A DNA stretch of 64,000 nt from Dicaeum eximium (Eukaryota > Chordata > Aves > Passeriformes > Dicaeidae). The first letter of the stretch is position 1. Every line of letters begins with the position of its first letter. The stretch is from assembly GCA_013396995.1 (NCBI GenBank), contig VWZP01010904.1, positions 4,273,204 through 4,337,203 on the forward strand, given 5' to 3'. The notes beneath the pieces are model-generated. The model had not been told where the DNA came from. It made no database searches and worked only from the letters and a program-made list of their open reading frames with translations. A program made the translations under genes and the position numbers. Below are positions 13,520 to 25,420 of the stretch, one piece after another.

Positions 13520-15117
13520 TAGGCTTTATAGCATGTTTGGAAAGTGAGTTTGTCAGAAGTATTCTTGTTAGAAATTAATCAAATGTAATGGTTGGCTTAA
13601 AAACAGCAGTCATCTTAAAGCTAATAAAATTCTTAGGTAGCTGTGGTAAAACATAAGTGAAACCTCATTTTATGAGGCTCAAAGGAATTGCTGATGTATT
13701 TCCCCCATCCTATCTGTGTGTTGAAAAATGCAGGAGGTAGGTTGGATTTCCTTTTGGTTTGTGTTTTTGTGTGTGATTTTAAGTACGCAGAGATGTGCAA
13801 TTTCAAAATTTTGTACTTGATAATTTGTTGCCATAGGTAAATCATTTGACTTATTTTCTGATATATCAAATCTTAAGTGTTTAAATCTATTTCTTTTTAA
13901 AGGTATTTTAATATAATGCATAATTCTATGTGGCATGTCCAGGCTGCTGTGGGTGTCTGCTTTTTTTCTGTGTGTGTTGAGGGGGATGCTGATTGTTGTT
14001 GTTCCCTGTAAAGCATATTATTCTAGTGACACAGATTAAACCCAAACAAGTTCCAAACATTCAGATCTCATGGGTTTAGGAAATCCCAGACACTTTTAAT
14101 TTTGTACTTACAAAGCAAATCTCCTGAAGAAGCTCTGAACATTTGCACAAAAAAGTGAATGCAATTAAACAGGCAATTACCAAAATCAAATTCTACCAGG
14201 TTATCTGCTGCCAAGATTTTTCACTTAAATTATTCAGGAAAAAAAACTTAAGGAACCTATTGCAGACATACATTAATAAATGTGTTCTAGAGTACTGTAG
14301 AGTCTGTAGCCTTCTGATTCTCATTATAGTTTTGTGTTAATGTAAACTTACCAAACACACCAGAAGTCTATTATTTCTGTTGATGATTTGAAGATATTTG
14401 TTCATTTGCCTTGCTCAAAATGTTAGGCGTGTCTTTTCTTGACAACAGTCAATTTATTGCAGTGTGGGATTAAAAATCAGATATTTTGGGAAAAAAAAGG
14501 CAGGAATATAGAAACTTGTCCTCCTTATCAGGCATTTATTGCAACTTCCAGTGAGTTATCATTGTGTAATATGTTTTCATATGCAGTAAGTAAATTTAGG
14601 GCAGTGGGAGGCTTTCTTGGCTTCAGACTGTCCCCATACTTTTCCTGTTTCCCCCCTTTCTTCACTTTCCATTTGGTAAAGCATTTGGATGTGGAAGGGA
14701 AGGAACCATTTTCCAAAGCAATCCCCATTAACATGATCATGGAAGGTCACAAAGGTAGCAGGTGTATGCAGTGTGATAAACACACTGGGACTCTGTGAGC
14801 AGCTGAACACTGGGAAGATGCACTAAGGAAATATCTTTCTATAATGATGACTCTTTATTTCAAAATAGTATGTTTCATTCAATATGGTGCTTCTTGCATT
14901 CTTATTTTCAATACAAACATTTCAATCAAGTGCATTTGGGAATCAGAAAAAGTGCAAGATAATGAGTGTTGTGCATATAATTTAATGGTGGTCCAATTAT
15001 GGTTGGAGATGTTTTAGATCTTCCAAAAGACAGGTGTGATAATGAAACAGATGATTAACTGTACAGGTTCAGGTCTTCTGTTGATTAAGTAAGAAAGAAA
15101 AAGCATTTGCCTCATAC

Positions 15118-15173
15118 CTGTTTAATTCTTTTTGAATGTCAGACTGTTGTTTGAAATCAGTGTTACTAGCAGA
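15118..15173 (-). other. exon-like segment, minus strand (unproven)
   Basis: On the minus strand a strong acceptor (attcttccctttcag) is followed by 56 nt open in frame 0 (peptide SASNTDFKQQSDIQKELN, then two bases of the next codon), then a strong donor CAG|gtatgag. Both splice sites are near consensus. The peptide is hydrophilic and credible, but the segment is short, the strand bias of the region argues for plus-strand transcription, and no matching partner exon was found. Treat as a candidate only. Confidence 0.2.
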
Positions 15174-18100
15174 CTGAAAGGGAAGAATATATCATTGAGT
15201 TGTTGTGTTTTTTGTTTTTTTTTTCCAAAGCACATGAGTGCAGCATGTTTGTGTTTTAACACTGACCTTGATTAAATGTGGTACAGGAGAGTACTTGCTG
15301 TTACTTTTCTGGTAGTCATATCCTAAAATAAACAAACAGCTTAAAGACCAGTTTGGAATCTGTAAAGCGTTCAGTGACTCTTTTAAAATCCAATAAAATA
15401 AACCAAAAATAAATACAGTATTAATAAATCCCCAAATAAATGCAAATACAAATCATAAGAGCCATATCCTATGTATTTCAAAATGCTTGATATATTCTTT
15501 CATTTTCAAGAGTAGGTCCAAACTCACCCAAATGGGATTGCATGAAGTATATTTTCTGTTACATGCAGAACTTCCTTCCCTTCTGAGTGAAAACATACTA
15601 ATATTACTTATAAGTTCTGAATTTTGAATTTATTTCTTCTTGAAACAGAGACAATAATTTTAAAAATGCTTGGTTTTCATTATCACTTTCCATTACAAAA
15701 CAAAATGAAATCTTTGTTCCCAGCAGAACAAAGTTGAAGTACAGGATACTATTCCTTTTGTTGCCACTTCTGTTTTAGGTATCTGTGTCTCAGACTAGAT
15801 TCAAAAGTTAGCAATAAAAGGAACAAAGCACAGAAGCTTTGTAGTGTTAATGAGGATTATTTTTAATGATGTGTAATCTTGCCAACTAAAAATGGATGCT
15901 TTCAGTGAATTCTCATCTGATCCTTTATTATTGTTTTTTAATTTTTCTGTAAGTTGAACAGAGGTAATTTTCGGTTTTGTATTGTAGACTTTTTGTTTTT
16001 TAGTAATTCTCACTTTTCAACTTCTAGTTTCCGATAATGGAGGAATGGCACCATTGACAGTAAAGAAAAAATGTGGAAAAAACTATTTATCTGTGATGCT
16101 TTTGGTAGTATTTACTTGATGACTTCGAGGTCATTCATGATTATGCATCCTTTCTGAATGGGTAGAGTTAATATCTTGTTTTGTTAGCATTGTGCTGCAC
16201 TACTCTTTAGTTACTCATAATTTAGGAAAGTCTGAGCAGAATAGGATCCTGCCAATTGCTTGTGTGATTTTTCTTCTGATTCTCGTTTTCACAGGAGGTA
16301 CTCAGAAATGGAAATAAATAATTATTTCAACATCCTTCAGGTGTTAGATGTGCTGTTTCTAGGTTTTGTGGGGGGGAGGAGGAAACGATGGGAGAACTGT
16401 AGCCGAATTTTATATAAAATTTGGAGATCCTGTTTGAAGTTGCACAGAATTACTTTTTTCAGGATGTGTGTTTTTCTTTTGTTGTTCCATATATTGTTCA
16501 TGAATGGTTAACATTGTCTTTGCTTGACTTGCTGCTTGGCAGTTAAATTGCTTTTGTTAAAACCTGTCTGCTTATAAATAATGCCCAAAATGATCCTCTG
16601 TGAAAAGTTAATCTGAACTGAATTTGTCATTATTGTACCAGAGCATTCTCAGGCATTTAGTTTTTCAAAGTTAGTGTTCATTTCTGAATGAGGAAATTGT
16701 TTCTTATGGCCCCTAAGGCACCAAAGTTAGTCATGTTCCCTTACCAGGGTTCTTCACAAAGTCAGATGATGTTGTCTGGTTCTTCCACTCTGAAAGGAGT
16801 TGTGTACAAGTTGCATTGTCCCTTGGGTTTTGGGAGCTATCACAACTGTTCAGTTACCAGGAAAAAGAATGGAAGGAGAAGATACAACAAGTATTTAAAA
16901 ACATCACCTAAGGTACCAACTCAGTAGGTACAAGAAAGTGTCAGTCAGAGTAGTGGGAACAGATTATACTGGCTTTTTCATGTAAATTTTTCTTTTGATT
17001 TCTGTGCTTGACTAATTTCAGTTGTTCAGATAATTCTGATTTTACTACTTTTGATTTTGGAGGCAGGTGTGGTGGGGAAGGGCTGGTGAAAAGCATAGCT
17101 CTCACACTTGTATGTATGGATTTTCTAAAGAATTATTTAAGATATACTTAATATGAGGAAAATACCTCCTTTTTCATAGTTCTATTGGAAGTCACTGATT
17201 CACTTGCTGAAACTTGGAAGAAGTAGAAAACAAATCAGCTGAAGGCAGAGATCCAAATGACAAACTGGCAAACTGAAAACTGAGTGAAGACAGTGGCACT
17301 ATTATTTATAAATCATTTGAAGTGTTAGGCAGTCTTGATTATAAATGAAACCCATCAGTATAATTGTTAATTTTTAGTCAAATGATCAAGTGATTCATGG
17401 AAAACTTGATAATTCTGCAAATTTGGAGAATAATCACTTGAGTTTTGTAGTGTTTTTGGGTTTTTTTTCCCACAAACCAAAGAACCCTACTACTTCTAAA
17501 TTCACCGGCTTTTATTCAGATGCTGCAAATTAAATTGAAAGCAAATGTATGTGTTTGGTTCCCTGGGAGTGTTGAGGTTTTTGGTTTGTTTGTTTTCTCT
17601 TGTGCAAAAAAATGCCACATTGAGTCTTTTCCCACATTGTTTGTTGTGATGTGACAAAACAAATCTGGCTTGTGTGTGAAACAAATCTCTTATACTAGGG
17701 AGACTATCTTTAATAACAGATGAAAAATGGTTGTGGTAGTTGTGGCTTCCTGAGATCACAGAGATAGACTTGTTTGCATGCATTTGGTTTTCTTTTAAAA
17801 TTTAAACGTACCACTAACTATAATTTACAGTTTCCTAGGGAAATAGCATTTAATATGTGGCTTAAAATGTGTTTTCTGTAAATACCTGTGGTTTTAGGAT
17901 ATCTGTATTTTTGGTTAACGGGATCTGTTCATTTTTCAATAGCAGTCTTTTGGAACCACAAAAATGAAAAGCTTTTAGCTTTGGGTTTCTTGGTCTTCCC
18001 TCTAGCCCCATGACTTGTATAATGCTGTTCATATTTTACTATGCCCTTAAAATAAAAAGGGCTCTTTTGACCAGCATACTTTATTCAGGAGTTAAAATAT

Positions 18101-18669
18101 GGTTATTTGAAAAAAAAATTGATCCTCAGGAATTTAAATCCTAATCTGTTAAATAGTGGGGTTTGGCTGTTTAAGAACTTTTTTTTTAAAACTCCAACCC
18201 CATAGATCTTTTCTTCTATAACCATTACTACTGAAAGGTAAAAATGTAATAAATTTAAGGAGGGTAGCTCAGGAAATACCTTATTTCCATTTTCAATTTA
18301 ATGTAACTTCCAGCAGAATCAGCTTTGGACATCTAACGATATGCATATAAATTTATTTTCTCAAGTGTATTATTTACAGGGAGGTATTGGAGTGACAGTT
18401 AAATTCTGTGAAATAATATTTTTTTTAAAATGACAGTTGATTTTTCTAGTAAAATCAAGGAATTTTATCCTTTCTCTGCCTTGGTCCCTTTCTTCACTTT
18501 CAGTGTGTTGAAACATCTCTGGTTTTCCTAGGCTGACAGCTAGATGATGGTGTACTATTATAATTAACGAGTCAAGAAACATTTTTCACATCACAGTTGT
18601 GTGGTTTACCAAATGAAACACTCAAAAATTCTCTAAATGCTAAACCATCAATATGGCAAGTCTTTGTTT

Positions 18670-18720
18670 AAAAAAAAACAAACCAAAAAAATATACACAC
18701 ACACACATATATATATGTAT
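18670..18720 (+). repeat. A-rich tract with CA/TA microsatellite
   Basis: An A-rich AAAC-type stretch runs into alternating AC and AT dinucleotides (18691-18718). Simple sequence, probably length-variable. Confidence 0.85.
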
Positions 18721-19429
18721 GGAACAAGGAGATAACTGGAAGAGGCATACATACCTTGGGGAAAAAATATACCCTTTCTAAAGATTACTTTTTGATATAT
18801 ATTGAAACATTCCTCTTAGCTCTTTGTAGAATTTCAACAGTTACAATCAGTATTCGTTTGTAACTGCAAAAGTCCTTTTTAGTGTTTTGTCTGCTATAGA
18901 TTGCTGTGATGCACCCAAAAGGGAAACACAGAGGTAGGGAGCTGAATAAGCTTCAACTCTAATCTGGTTTTATATTAAATATTTTCTGCCTGTCTCTCTG
19001 CACAGAAGTTTATTCTTTGCTTTGATAGATAGCTTTTACCACATGTACTAATGCAAATTTAGCCATCCAGTGGAGATTATTCTGGTATACTGAATTGCAG
19101 AGGTCTCTTACTGTGGTCATCAGATCCACCAGTCTGCTCTTTTTAGCACCTTCTGTATCCTGGCCCTGTGCCCATGCAGTGTCCTTGACCTGCCTTTCAG
19201 ATCATGTATGTATTTGTAAGGACAGCTCCTTGCTTATTAAGACACTTTAAATAATACTGGAAAAGCCCCAAACATTAAATATTATTTTAATTTCACTGTT
19301 CATCAGTTTGTTCCTATTGAAAAAGTAAAATTCTTTTGGTTTCAATCAGTTGTGCTTTACTAGCAACAGCTTCTTAACTTTTTTCTTTGCAGATAATTCA
19401 ATGCTTTCTAGTGTGTCAAATGTCTTTTA

Positions 19430-19665
19430 TAAGTGGCCAGATTGTGGGTGGTCTGTGTACTGCCAAATCTATGTAAAAGTGGCAAAGCCCTGGGTCAGAT
19501 AAGACCCGGTCTTTAACTGTCTTGTAAGACCTGGTCATTTGCCACCCTAGAAGAGAAGCTCGTGGATGAAAAGTTCACTCCTGCAAAGTCCCCTGGATCC
19601 CCTTATTCTTTATAATAAAATACCCAACTGGTACCTTACTGGTGGCTTTCTGTGAATTGTTCATT
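19430..19665 (+). repeat. possible decayed LTR-like fragment
   Basis: The block is somewhat richer in GC than its flanks. It contains a short imperfect inverted repeat (agacccggtct near 19502), a TATA-like element overlapping an AATAAA at about 19612, and then a T/G-rich stretch. This order (U3-like, poly-A signal, short tail) resembles a retroviral long terminal repeat. I cannot define TG...CA ends, a target duplication or a family, and no internal retroviral sequence adjoins it. Unique intronic sequence is an equally good explanation. Confidence 0.15.
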
Positions 19666-22600
19666 GAGGAGACTTCTTGAACTTCCTAGCAAGCATTCAT
19701 TTCAAGTTTGGATGGATTTGACTTGGAAATGTTGACACAGTTTGGTTATGATCATTGCGTTCCATTGTTGATTAATTGTACTTGGAGTCTCGTTATGAAA
19801 ACAGATGATGTTTTTAGATTTTAAATGTGTTTTTAATGAAGTACAGTTGCAATACTAAGGATACTAACACTTGGCCAAATGTTGCTGTTTCAGTTCTGAG
19901 TTACATCACAGTTTTCATGACGGTTGACCCAGCTTTATGGCCAGGAAAATAGGAGTAATTTTGTCAGACCATTAGTTTACTGCCTGTAGTGTGTATCCTC
20001 ACTTCAGCTGTTTGATTCAAACCATTTGTTAAGGATTATCAGAATTTACAAAGGGGAGTTCTGCTCTGAGAATGACCAAAGGGAGGTGTTGGAGGGGAAT
20101 GTGGTGTACCCTTGTATAAGAAAGCAGCAGCCTTTTCCCTCCTCACCTCATGGCCTACTCCCAAAAGACACAACATGTTTCTTTTTACTAACTTTGATAT
20201 TTTCAAACATTTAATATATGGCTTTTTTTTAAATGTAAGTTTTAAGAAAATTCTTAAAAGGGAAAAATTGTGATTTGTGTTCTAAGTTCTTAAATGAATG
20301 GTTTGTGCTGTAACATCTTTTACAAAGAGAACTTTTCCTCCCATCGGGGTAAGGAGTATTTAAAATGTATTTAGGTTAATTGCAAATTAAAAAAAGAACA
20401 AAGTTTTAAATGGTGTAGTGGTCTGAATTAAAAAGAAAAAAGTTTTCCATATCAGTTTTTATTTGGTCATTCCTGTCCTAATTTTATTAGTGTTGCCGTC
20501 TTTCTTAGAATCCTTTGAGAATACTGGGATAGCCAAGACCTGAATTTCTAATTTGGAGAACTGTGTCAGACGTTTCCCTTCTGCTCTTAGTAAGTTTTTT
20601 TTGGGTTTGGTTGCTGTTTGTTAAACCTACTTTCCTTAGGCAAATGAGGTTTATGAGGCTGTGGTGTGCCCTTTCTGGTCCCTTCTGACCTGTTTGCTCA
20701 TTTCAACCACAAGAAGGATTTTTTAAAGATATACTTAATTTTTTTAAGATCTCCTGTGTTTTGTGAAAATTGGCAGCTGTGTGCCAGTTGAGAGAAAAAA
20801 ACCCTTAGTCTTTCAGTGAAGAAAGTCTTGAATGTTGAGTTTTACCATCACTTTAATAGTTCCTAAGCATCTCAAATGCAAGTAAGATTTCTTGAGCCAT
20901 ATTCAACTTCAGCATCCAGTGGTATTATTTTTGATGCTGATTAAATACTTCAATATATCTCCTCATGTTTATTAAAGAATAATTTTTTTAAGAGTAACTT
21001 TTATCTGGACCTTCAAGCAAACCTAAATCAGAGAAGCAAAATTAAGGTATTTCTTTTTGATTGTAAATACCTTGTTCCTGCAAGATAGAAATAAAAGTCA
21101 CTTTAACATCTATTGCATTTACTAATTTTAAATTGCATAACCTTTATAGCCAAATGCCTGCTTTGAGTATGTTATCACAGTAATCATTATTTAAGTTAGG
21201 AACCATTATTAGCCATAGGGTTGCTCATGCTTGTTCTGTACTTAAGTAATCTGTGTCCAGCTAACCCAGAAGTGCTAAATATAGTTCTGCCTTTTATAAT
21301 AGCTTTTCATTGCTGAATCATTAAGGATCCTGATTGAATATAGAAGAATTTCAGACACCATCTAATAAGTAATTTTGTATAGGCCTGTAGTATTTTTAAG
21401 GGAGGTTCTATGAGTGGCTGTTTTTATTCTCTGTGCTTTTTTATTCTCTGTGCTTGAGGATTACTTGTTGTAATTAATATTGCTTAAAACAATATAATAA
21501 ACATCCGTATTTTGGTGTCTAACTTGTTTGGATTTTAAGATTAAATCCTAAAGAAAGTAAAAATGACATGCTTTATAAATTCAGTGATTTTTTTCTAGTC
21601 CCTAGTTAAATATAATTTGATGTGCATGTCTAGCATGTAGCCATTGTATACATCGTAGAATATAATCTGCAAAAAACTAGAAAAATGAAAAAAAAACACC
21701 CCTGTTTCTCCTGGTTTATATCAGCTGAAATATGCTCTCCCTTTCAGCCGTTCTTTTTATATGGAATGCATTTCTATTAGAATTTCATATTTTTAGTTTT
21801 TCTGCATTTTAACCCCTAGAGGTTCTAAATAGATTCTAATCTATTTATAATATTGCATGTAACCTATATTTTTAAGCATCCTTTTCTCTTAATTATGCCA
21901 TAACAGAGATACTGGTTTAAAGAAAATGCTTGTGGAGAATGTCAGTGATGAAGGTGTTTGTTAGGGGAAGATTTACCTATTGTGATACTGAAAAAAATCT
22001 TACGTTTCTTAAAAAAAAAGGAAAGTTCCATTTCTTAGTGATTGTGTGTGCTTCCCTGCTACAGCTGCAGATATTTTGAATATGATCTTTCTTCCTCCAC
22101 CATCCGACTTCTTTCTGCAGAGTCGTGCAGTGAAGTCATAATCCTGTGTTTCACATCCATCTGTTACCATAGAAATGATTGTAATAACCTAAATTTAGCA
22201 TGATGTCTTTCCTGCAGGATCAAGCAGGAGGATTGAATGGGTTGTATGTGAAAGAATCTCTGTGAAAATCAGAATATGTTAGCAAAATCTAAATGCTATG
22301 ATAAATTTATATGACAAAAATTACATCTCAAGTAAAACACATTGTACTGCTTGTAGGTTATTCAAGTAATCATATATGAAATCTGCCACATACCAGGCAA
22401 ACTTAATGTCAGTAATTCTTTTTTATCCTGTCAGGAGCCAGTACAACACACAACATTCACTGGAAGATACATATGTAAATCTGCTGAAAAATATTATTTT
22501 TTGAGACTATTACCAGAATATTTACTGTGGTCTGGATATATTAAAAAGCAAAGGACAGAGCTCAGAATTTATTGTGAAAGTGACAATTTATTTTCATGTT

Positions 22601-22899
22601 TAAAAATGCAAACCAAACTTCTAAAAAGTTATTTTCTAGAAATGGAGTAGAAATAGATTTTCACTTCTTATAAGAAACACAAATTTTCATTGTTTGTTGA
22701 AAGCAATGAGTCCTTCATTACATAGTTTGAGTCCTGACTTACCATACTTCTGTTTTTTGGGTAGATGCCCGTGCACAAAATCCTACCAATGTTACATATG
22801 TTTCTGTCTTAAAGAAAGATGAAAAGAGAACATATTATAAGTGTCTAGGAAAGCTGCATAAACAGAGCTTTGAGATTAGAAAATGTCAGCATTACTGCC
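19666..22899 (+). other. non-coding AT-rich DNA
   Basis: No gene, RNA or named repeat recognised apart from the small tandem duplication at 21421-21453. A very good acceptor (pyrimidine-rich, ending ctttctgcag) lies at 22131, but none of the frames after it gives a convincing exon. Confidence 0.6.
21421..21453 (+). repeat. two-copy tandem repeat, about 16 bp
   Basis: The unit tttttattctctgtgc occurs at 21421-21436 and again, with one extra T, at 21437-21453. A simple local duplication. Confidence 0.9.
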
Positions 22900-23180
22900 T
22901 TCATACAATCATAATGAGAAATGCATTGGATGGACGAACATGCGCTGCTATAAACACAGGATCCCGGGATCTTCGCGTGAAGGATGATCTTTGGTCATCT
23001 GATGATCACCCAGTCAATATATCCTGATTCATCTCTAGTTAGCAAGCAGCTGCATGAATCACTGGCTTCATGTTACTGCATGTCATTTCTGGGCTTGAAA
23101 AGAGGATTGCTAATCTCCTCTTGGTCCTCGTGGAGTAGCTGAGCTACAAACGCAATTTGAATCACTCGGTAGGGTTGAAG
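22900..23180. promoter_or_regulatory. CpG-retaining block, candidate conserved non-coding element
   Basis: In a background where CpG is scarce, about 280 bp carry a cluster of CpGs (ggacgaac, atgcgctg, tcccggga, cttcgcgtg, cctcgtgg, aaacgcaa, ctcggtag). A perfect 12-bp palindrome gatcccgggatc lies at 22960-22971. Base composition is balanced and there is no repeat signature. No frame stays open across it, so it is unlikely to be an exon. Retained CpG in intronic DNA suggests either low methylation or selective constraint, as at enhancers. Conservation was not tested, and an unrecognised old repeat or recent insertion could look the same. Confidence 0.3.
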
Positions 23181-23710
23181 CATTAATATTATCATTTAAT
23201 AAATAGAAAAATTAGGCACAGAGGGATTCACATCAAAAGTATCTGTTAATTTTCAGTGTGATGTTGGTGTTATTTACAAAATAATTTTTTAAAGTATTTT
23301 GTGTTTAGGATCATGTAACACAAAATATATTCAAACCATAGCTTTCATTAACAATTTTAAATGATGAATGCTAAACATTTATGCAAAATAGATCTTAAGA
23401 AGTCAAATCAGACACTCAAAGTGCATGGTCTTCTCTTTTATTCTATCCCCAACTTCTGTCTCCCCACCACTCTGAACATACTTTCACTGTTACTTTCCCT
23501 CTTGCCTTCTCTGTTTCAATAGGAAGAATAAAATGAATGTGTTTTTTAAGAGAAACATTTTTGCAATTTAGTTTCTTAGGTTGTGCAGAACTTTCAACTT
23601 TGTAACAAATCAGGCAAGATTTTCTATCTGGAAGTGCTTTGCTGGTAAATTTACTCCCTAGGAGTAGTTGGTCAGAAAACAGCATATAAGGCTAAAGAAA
23701 TATGGTTTTT

Positions 23711-23741
23711 GGTTTCTTTTTTTGTTTGTTTGTTTGTTTTT
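23711..23741 (+). repeat. (TTTG)n simple repeat
   Basis: Four to five tandem TTTG units follow a T-rich run. Confidence 0.9.
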
Positions 23742-25147
23742 GTGAACTAAGAATCTATGTTATTGATTATTAGATTATTTTAACAACTTTTCATGCCGTG
23801 ATCCATATCTCTGCAAAAAAGTGGCTTCCACAATATTTATATCCTAAAGACTGTTCCTGTTAGTGCTGATGGTGATGGTAATAACTTTGAGAACCCTGCT
23901 CTAAGGTTCTGTAAGCTCCTGGCTAACCATCTTCATTGATTTGAGTACCTAAAATTTTGGAGGTTTTTTGCCTCTACTATATCATAAGTCTGACTATATT
24001 TTTAAGAGCTAGAACAAAAAAAAACCATCAGGATCTTTTATGCCTTATTGATAGATAACTGGTTCTGCAGACAGAATATTGACATTTTCTCCATAACTGT
24101 TTCATTTCACTGAAAAACAGGAAGTAGGCAAGACAAATATCTTAGTTGCTTTTGTTTTTTGATTACTGACTGATATGCATGTTGGGAAAAACACTGGTAG
24201 CTTTTTCCTTTATTATGTGGGCACTTGTACTGGATAGTGTAGTGTTCAAGTCAGTTGTAAGACCATTACGTTGTCTTTTGGTGCTTTAGGACTGTAGCTC
24301 TTGCCTGTTTGAACCAAATGTGGTAAGGTTTGATAAAATAAATTTTCCTTAGAACTTGACATCTTTTCACTTCCTTATCAGAAACTCTCATTGGAGTAAA
24401 TGTCATGTAACTTTTAAAAATTTGTTTCAGATTTCTTTACATTTTAATTTGTATGACTGTTCTTTGTGGGCTAAGCAAGAGTTCAACATAAATAAGTAAG
24501 TGAAGGTGTAAAGCTATGGCAATTTGTATCATTCTGCCCCTGATTAAATGTGTTAGACAGTCTTCTTATTTTTAAATTAGGTGATAATACAGTGTATTCA
24601 CAAAGTATTATATAGACATATAGAACAAAGTAAGTATTGTATGGTTCATGAACTTGTATGAATGAGTGTTGGAGTTGGAATAACAATTGAACAGATAATT
24701 TGTTTTGACTTTCATTTAAAGCATTACTGCAATAAAGATACATTTTTTATTAGGTCACAATGTTTTTTGAAAAACAATCTATTAAAAAAGGTAAATATCT
24801 TTTGTGTAAAATTTGCATTTTTTTGTAATAAAATAGGGAAATGTTATACTTGCTCTTGGATTTTTTTTTCATATGAGTGCATGTGAATGAAAATGTATCA
24901 AACTAGGTTTTTTATGTGTGAATGCAATGTAATGGTGTTAATGTAATTAGAATGGATATTTTATTAAAATATGAAGATATTTAAGTGACTATCAACACAA
25001 GTGTTACATTTTAGTATCAACAATAATTGCTTTCTTTCCTTTAATGGCTACAGCCGTACTAAAGCACATTTTTCTAAATTTTGTGGAGTTTGAAGTTCCT
25101 AGTCCAATATAATTTAGTTTCCAGCTGAAATTACTAAATGTTCAATA

Positions 25148-25211
25148 AGAAATGAGTTATAGAAGTGGGCGTATAGTTATGAGAATAATAGAAATGAGTT
25201 ATATAGTGGGC
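25148..25211 (+). repeat. imperfect direct repeat
   Basis: A unit of about 22 bp (agaaatgagttata ... gtgggc) occurs at 25148-25170 and 25190-25211 with a 19-bp spacer, differing by a small indel and few substitutions. It lies just upstream of the poly-T tract of the recursive-splice-like acceptor. Confidence 0.85.
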
Positions 25212-25242
25212 AGCTAAGTATGTGGGTTGGGTTTCTGTTTGG

Positions 25243-25332
25243 TTTTTTTTTTTTTTTCCCCTTTTCTGCTAGACTTGCATGAGGGTTATTTCCTTTGACT
25301 CTACCTGCATTTGTGTATTTTTCACTTTTCAG
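25243..25332 (+). other. acceptor-donor fusion: candidate recursive splice site with optional 60-nt exon
   Basis: A run of 15 T (25243-25257) and a pyrimidine tract lead to the acceptor tctgctag at 25272. A second pyrimidine-rich tract ends ttttcag at 25332 and is followed at once by gtaagc. The second site has the form of a recursive splice site (YYYAG|GTRAG), where splicing recreates a donor. Alternatively 25273-25332 is a 60-nt exon; one frame is open (start TCMRVISFDS, end VFFTFQ), phase 0 in and out, matching the phase 0 end of the left-edge exon. Recursive splicing is known in very long vertebrate introns, which fits this setting. No transcript evidence is available. Confidence 0.35.
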
Positions 25333-25420
25333 GTAAGCTGTTATTTCTCTTCCTCTCACTTGAAAACCAGCTTTTTAGTAACATTTTAAACACTCCTCAT
25401 ACTGTCAGTACATCACACAG
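25333..25420 (+). other. candidate recursive-splice (RS) exon
   Basis: The 88 nt between the acceptor-donor fusion at 25332/25333 and a strong second donor (cacacag|gtaagt at 25418-25426) have the layout of a vertebrate RS-exon: it begins with the recreated donor and ends at a competing donor. Read in phase 0 after the left-edge exon it soon meets an in-frame TAA, so retention would truncate the protein, as is typical when RS-exons are kept. Inference from sequence layout only. Confidence 0.3.

Larger units (their letters stand above)
8113..19429 (+). other. non-coding AT-rich DNA with scattered exon-like islands
   Basis: No supported gene. The stretch holds poly-A at 13505-13519 and two minus-strand exon-like segments listed separately (9827-9922 and 15118-15173). 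The 123-codon minus frame at 10504-10875 and the 119-codon plus frame at 14439-14798 have no recognisable domain and overlap frames on the other strand; I take them as chance. A slightly GC-richer patch at 10739-10880 and another at 14600-14800 may be decayed repeats, but I cannot name a family. Confidence 0.55.

Noticed and set aside
14439..14798. 119-codon plus-strand frame
   Set aside because: Overlapped by two minus-strand frames of 70 and 77 codons. No family resemblance.
16745..16789. 45-nt minus-strand segment flanked by an acceptor and CTG|gtaagg
   Set aside because: Only one frame is open and it is very short. It illustrates how common such pseudo-exons are here.
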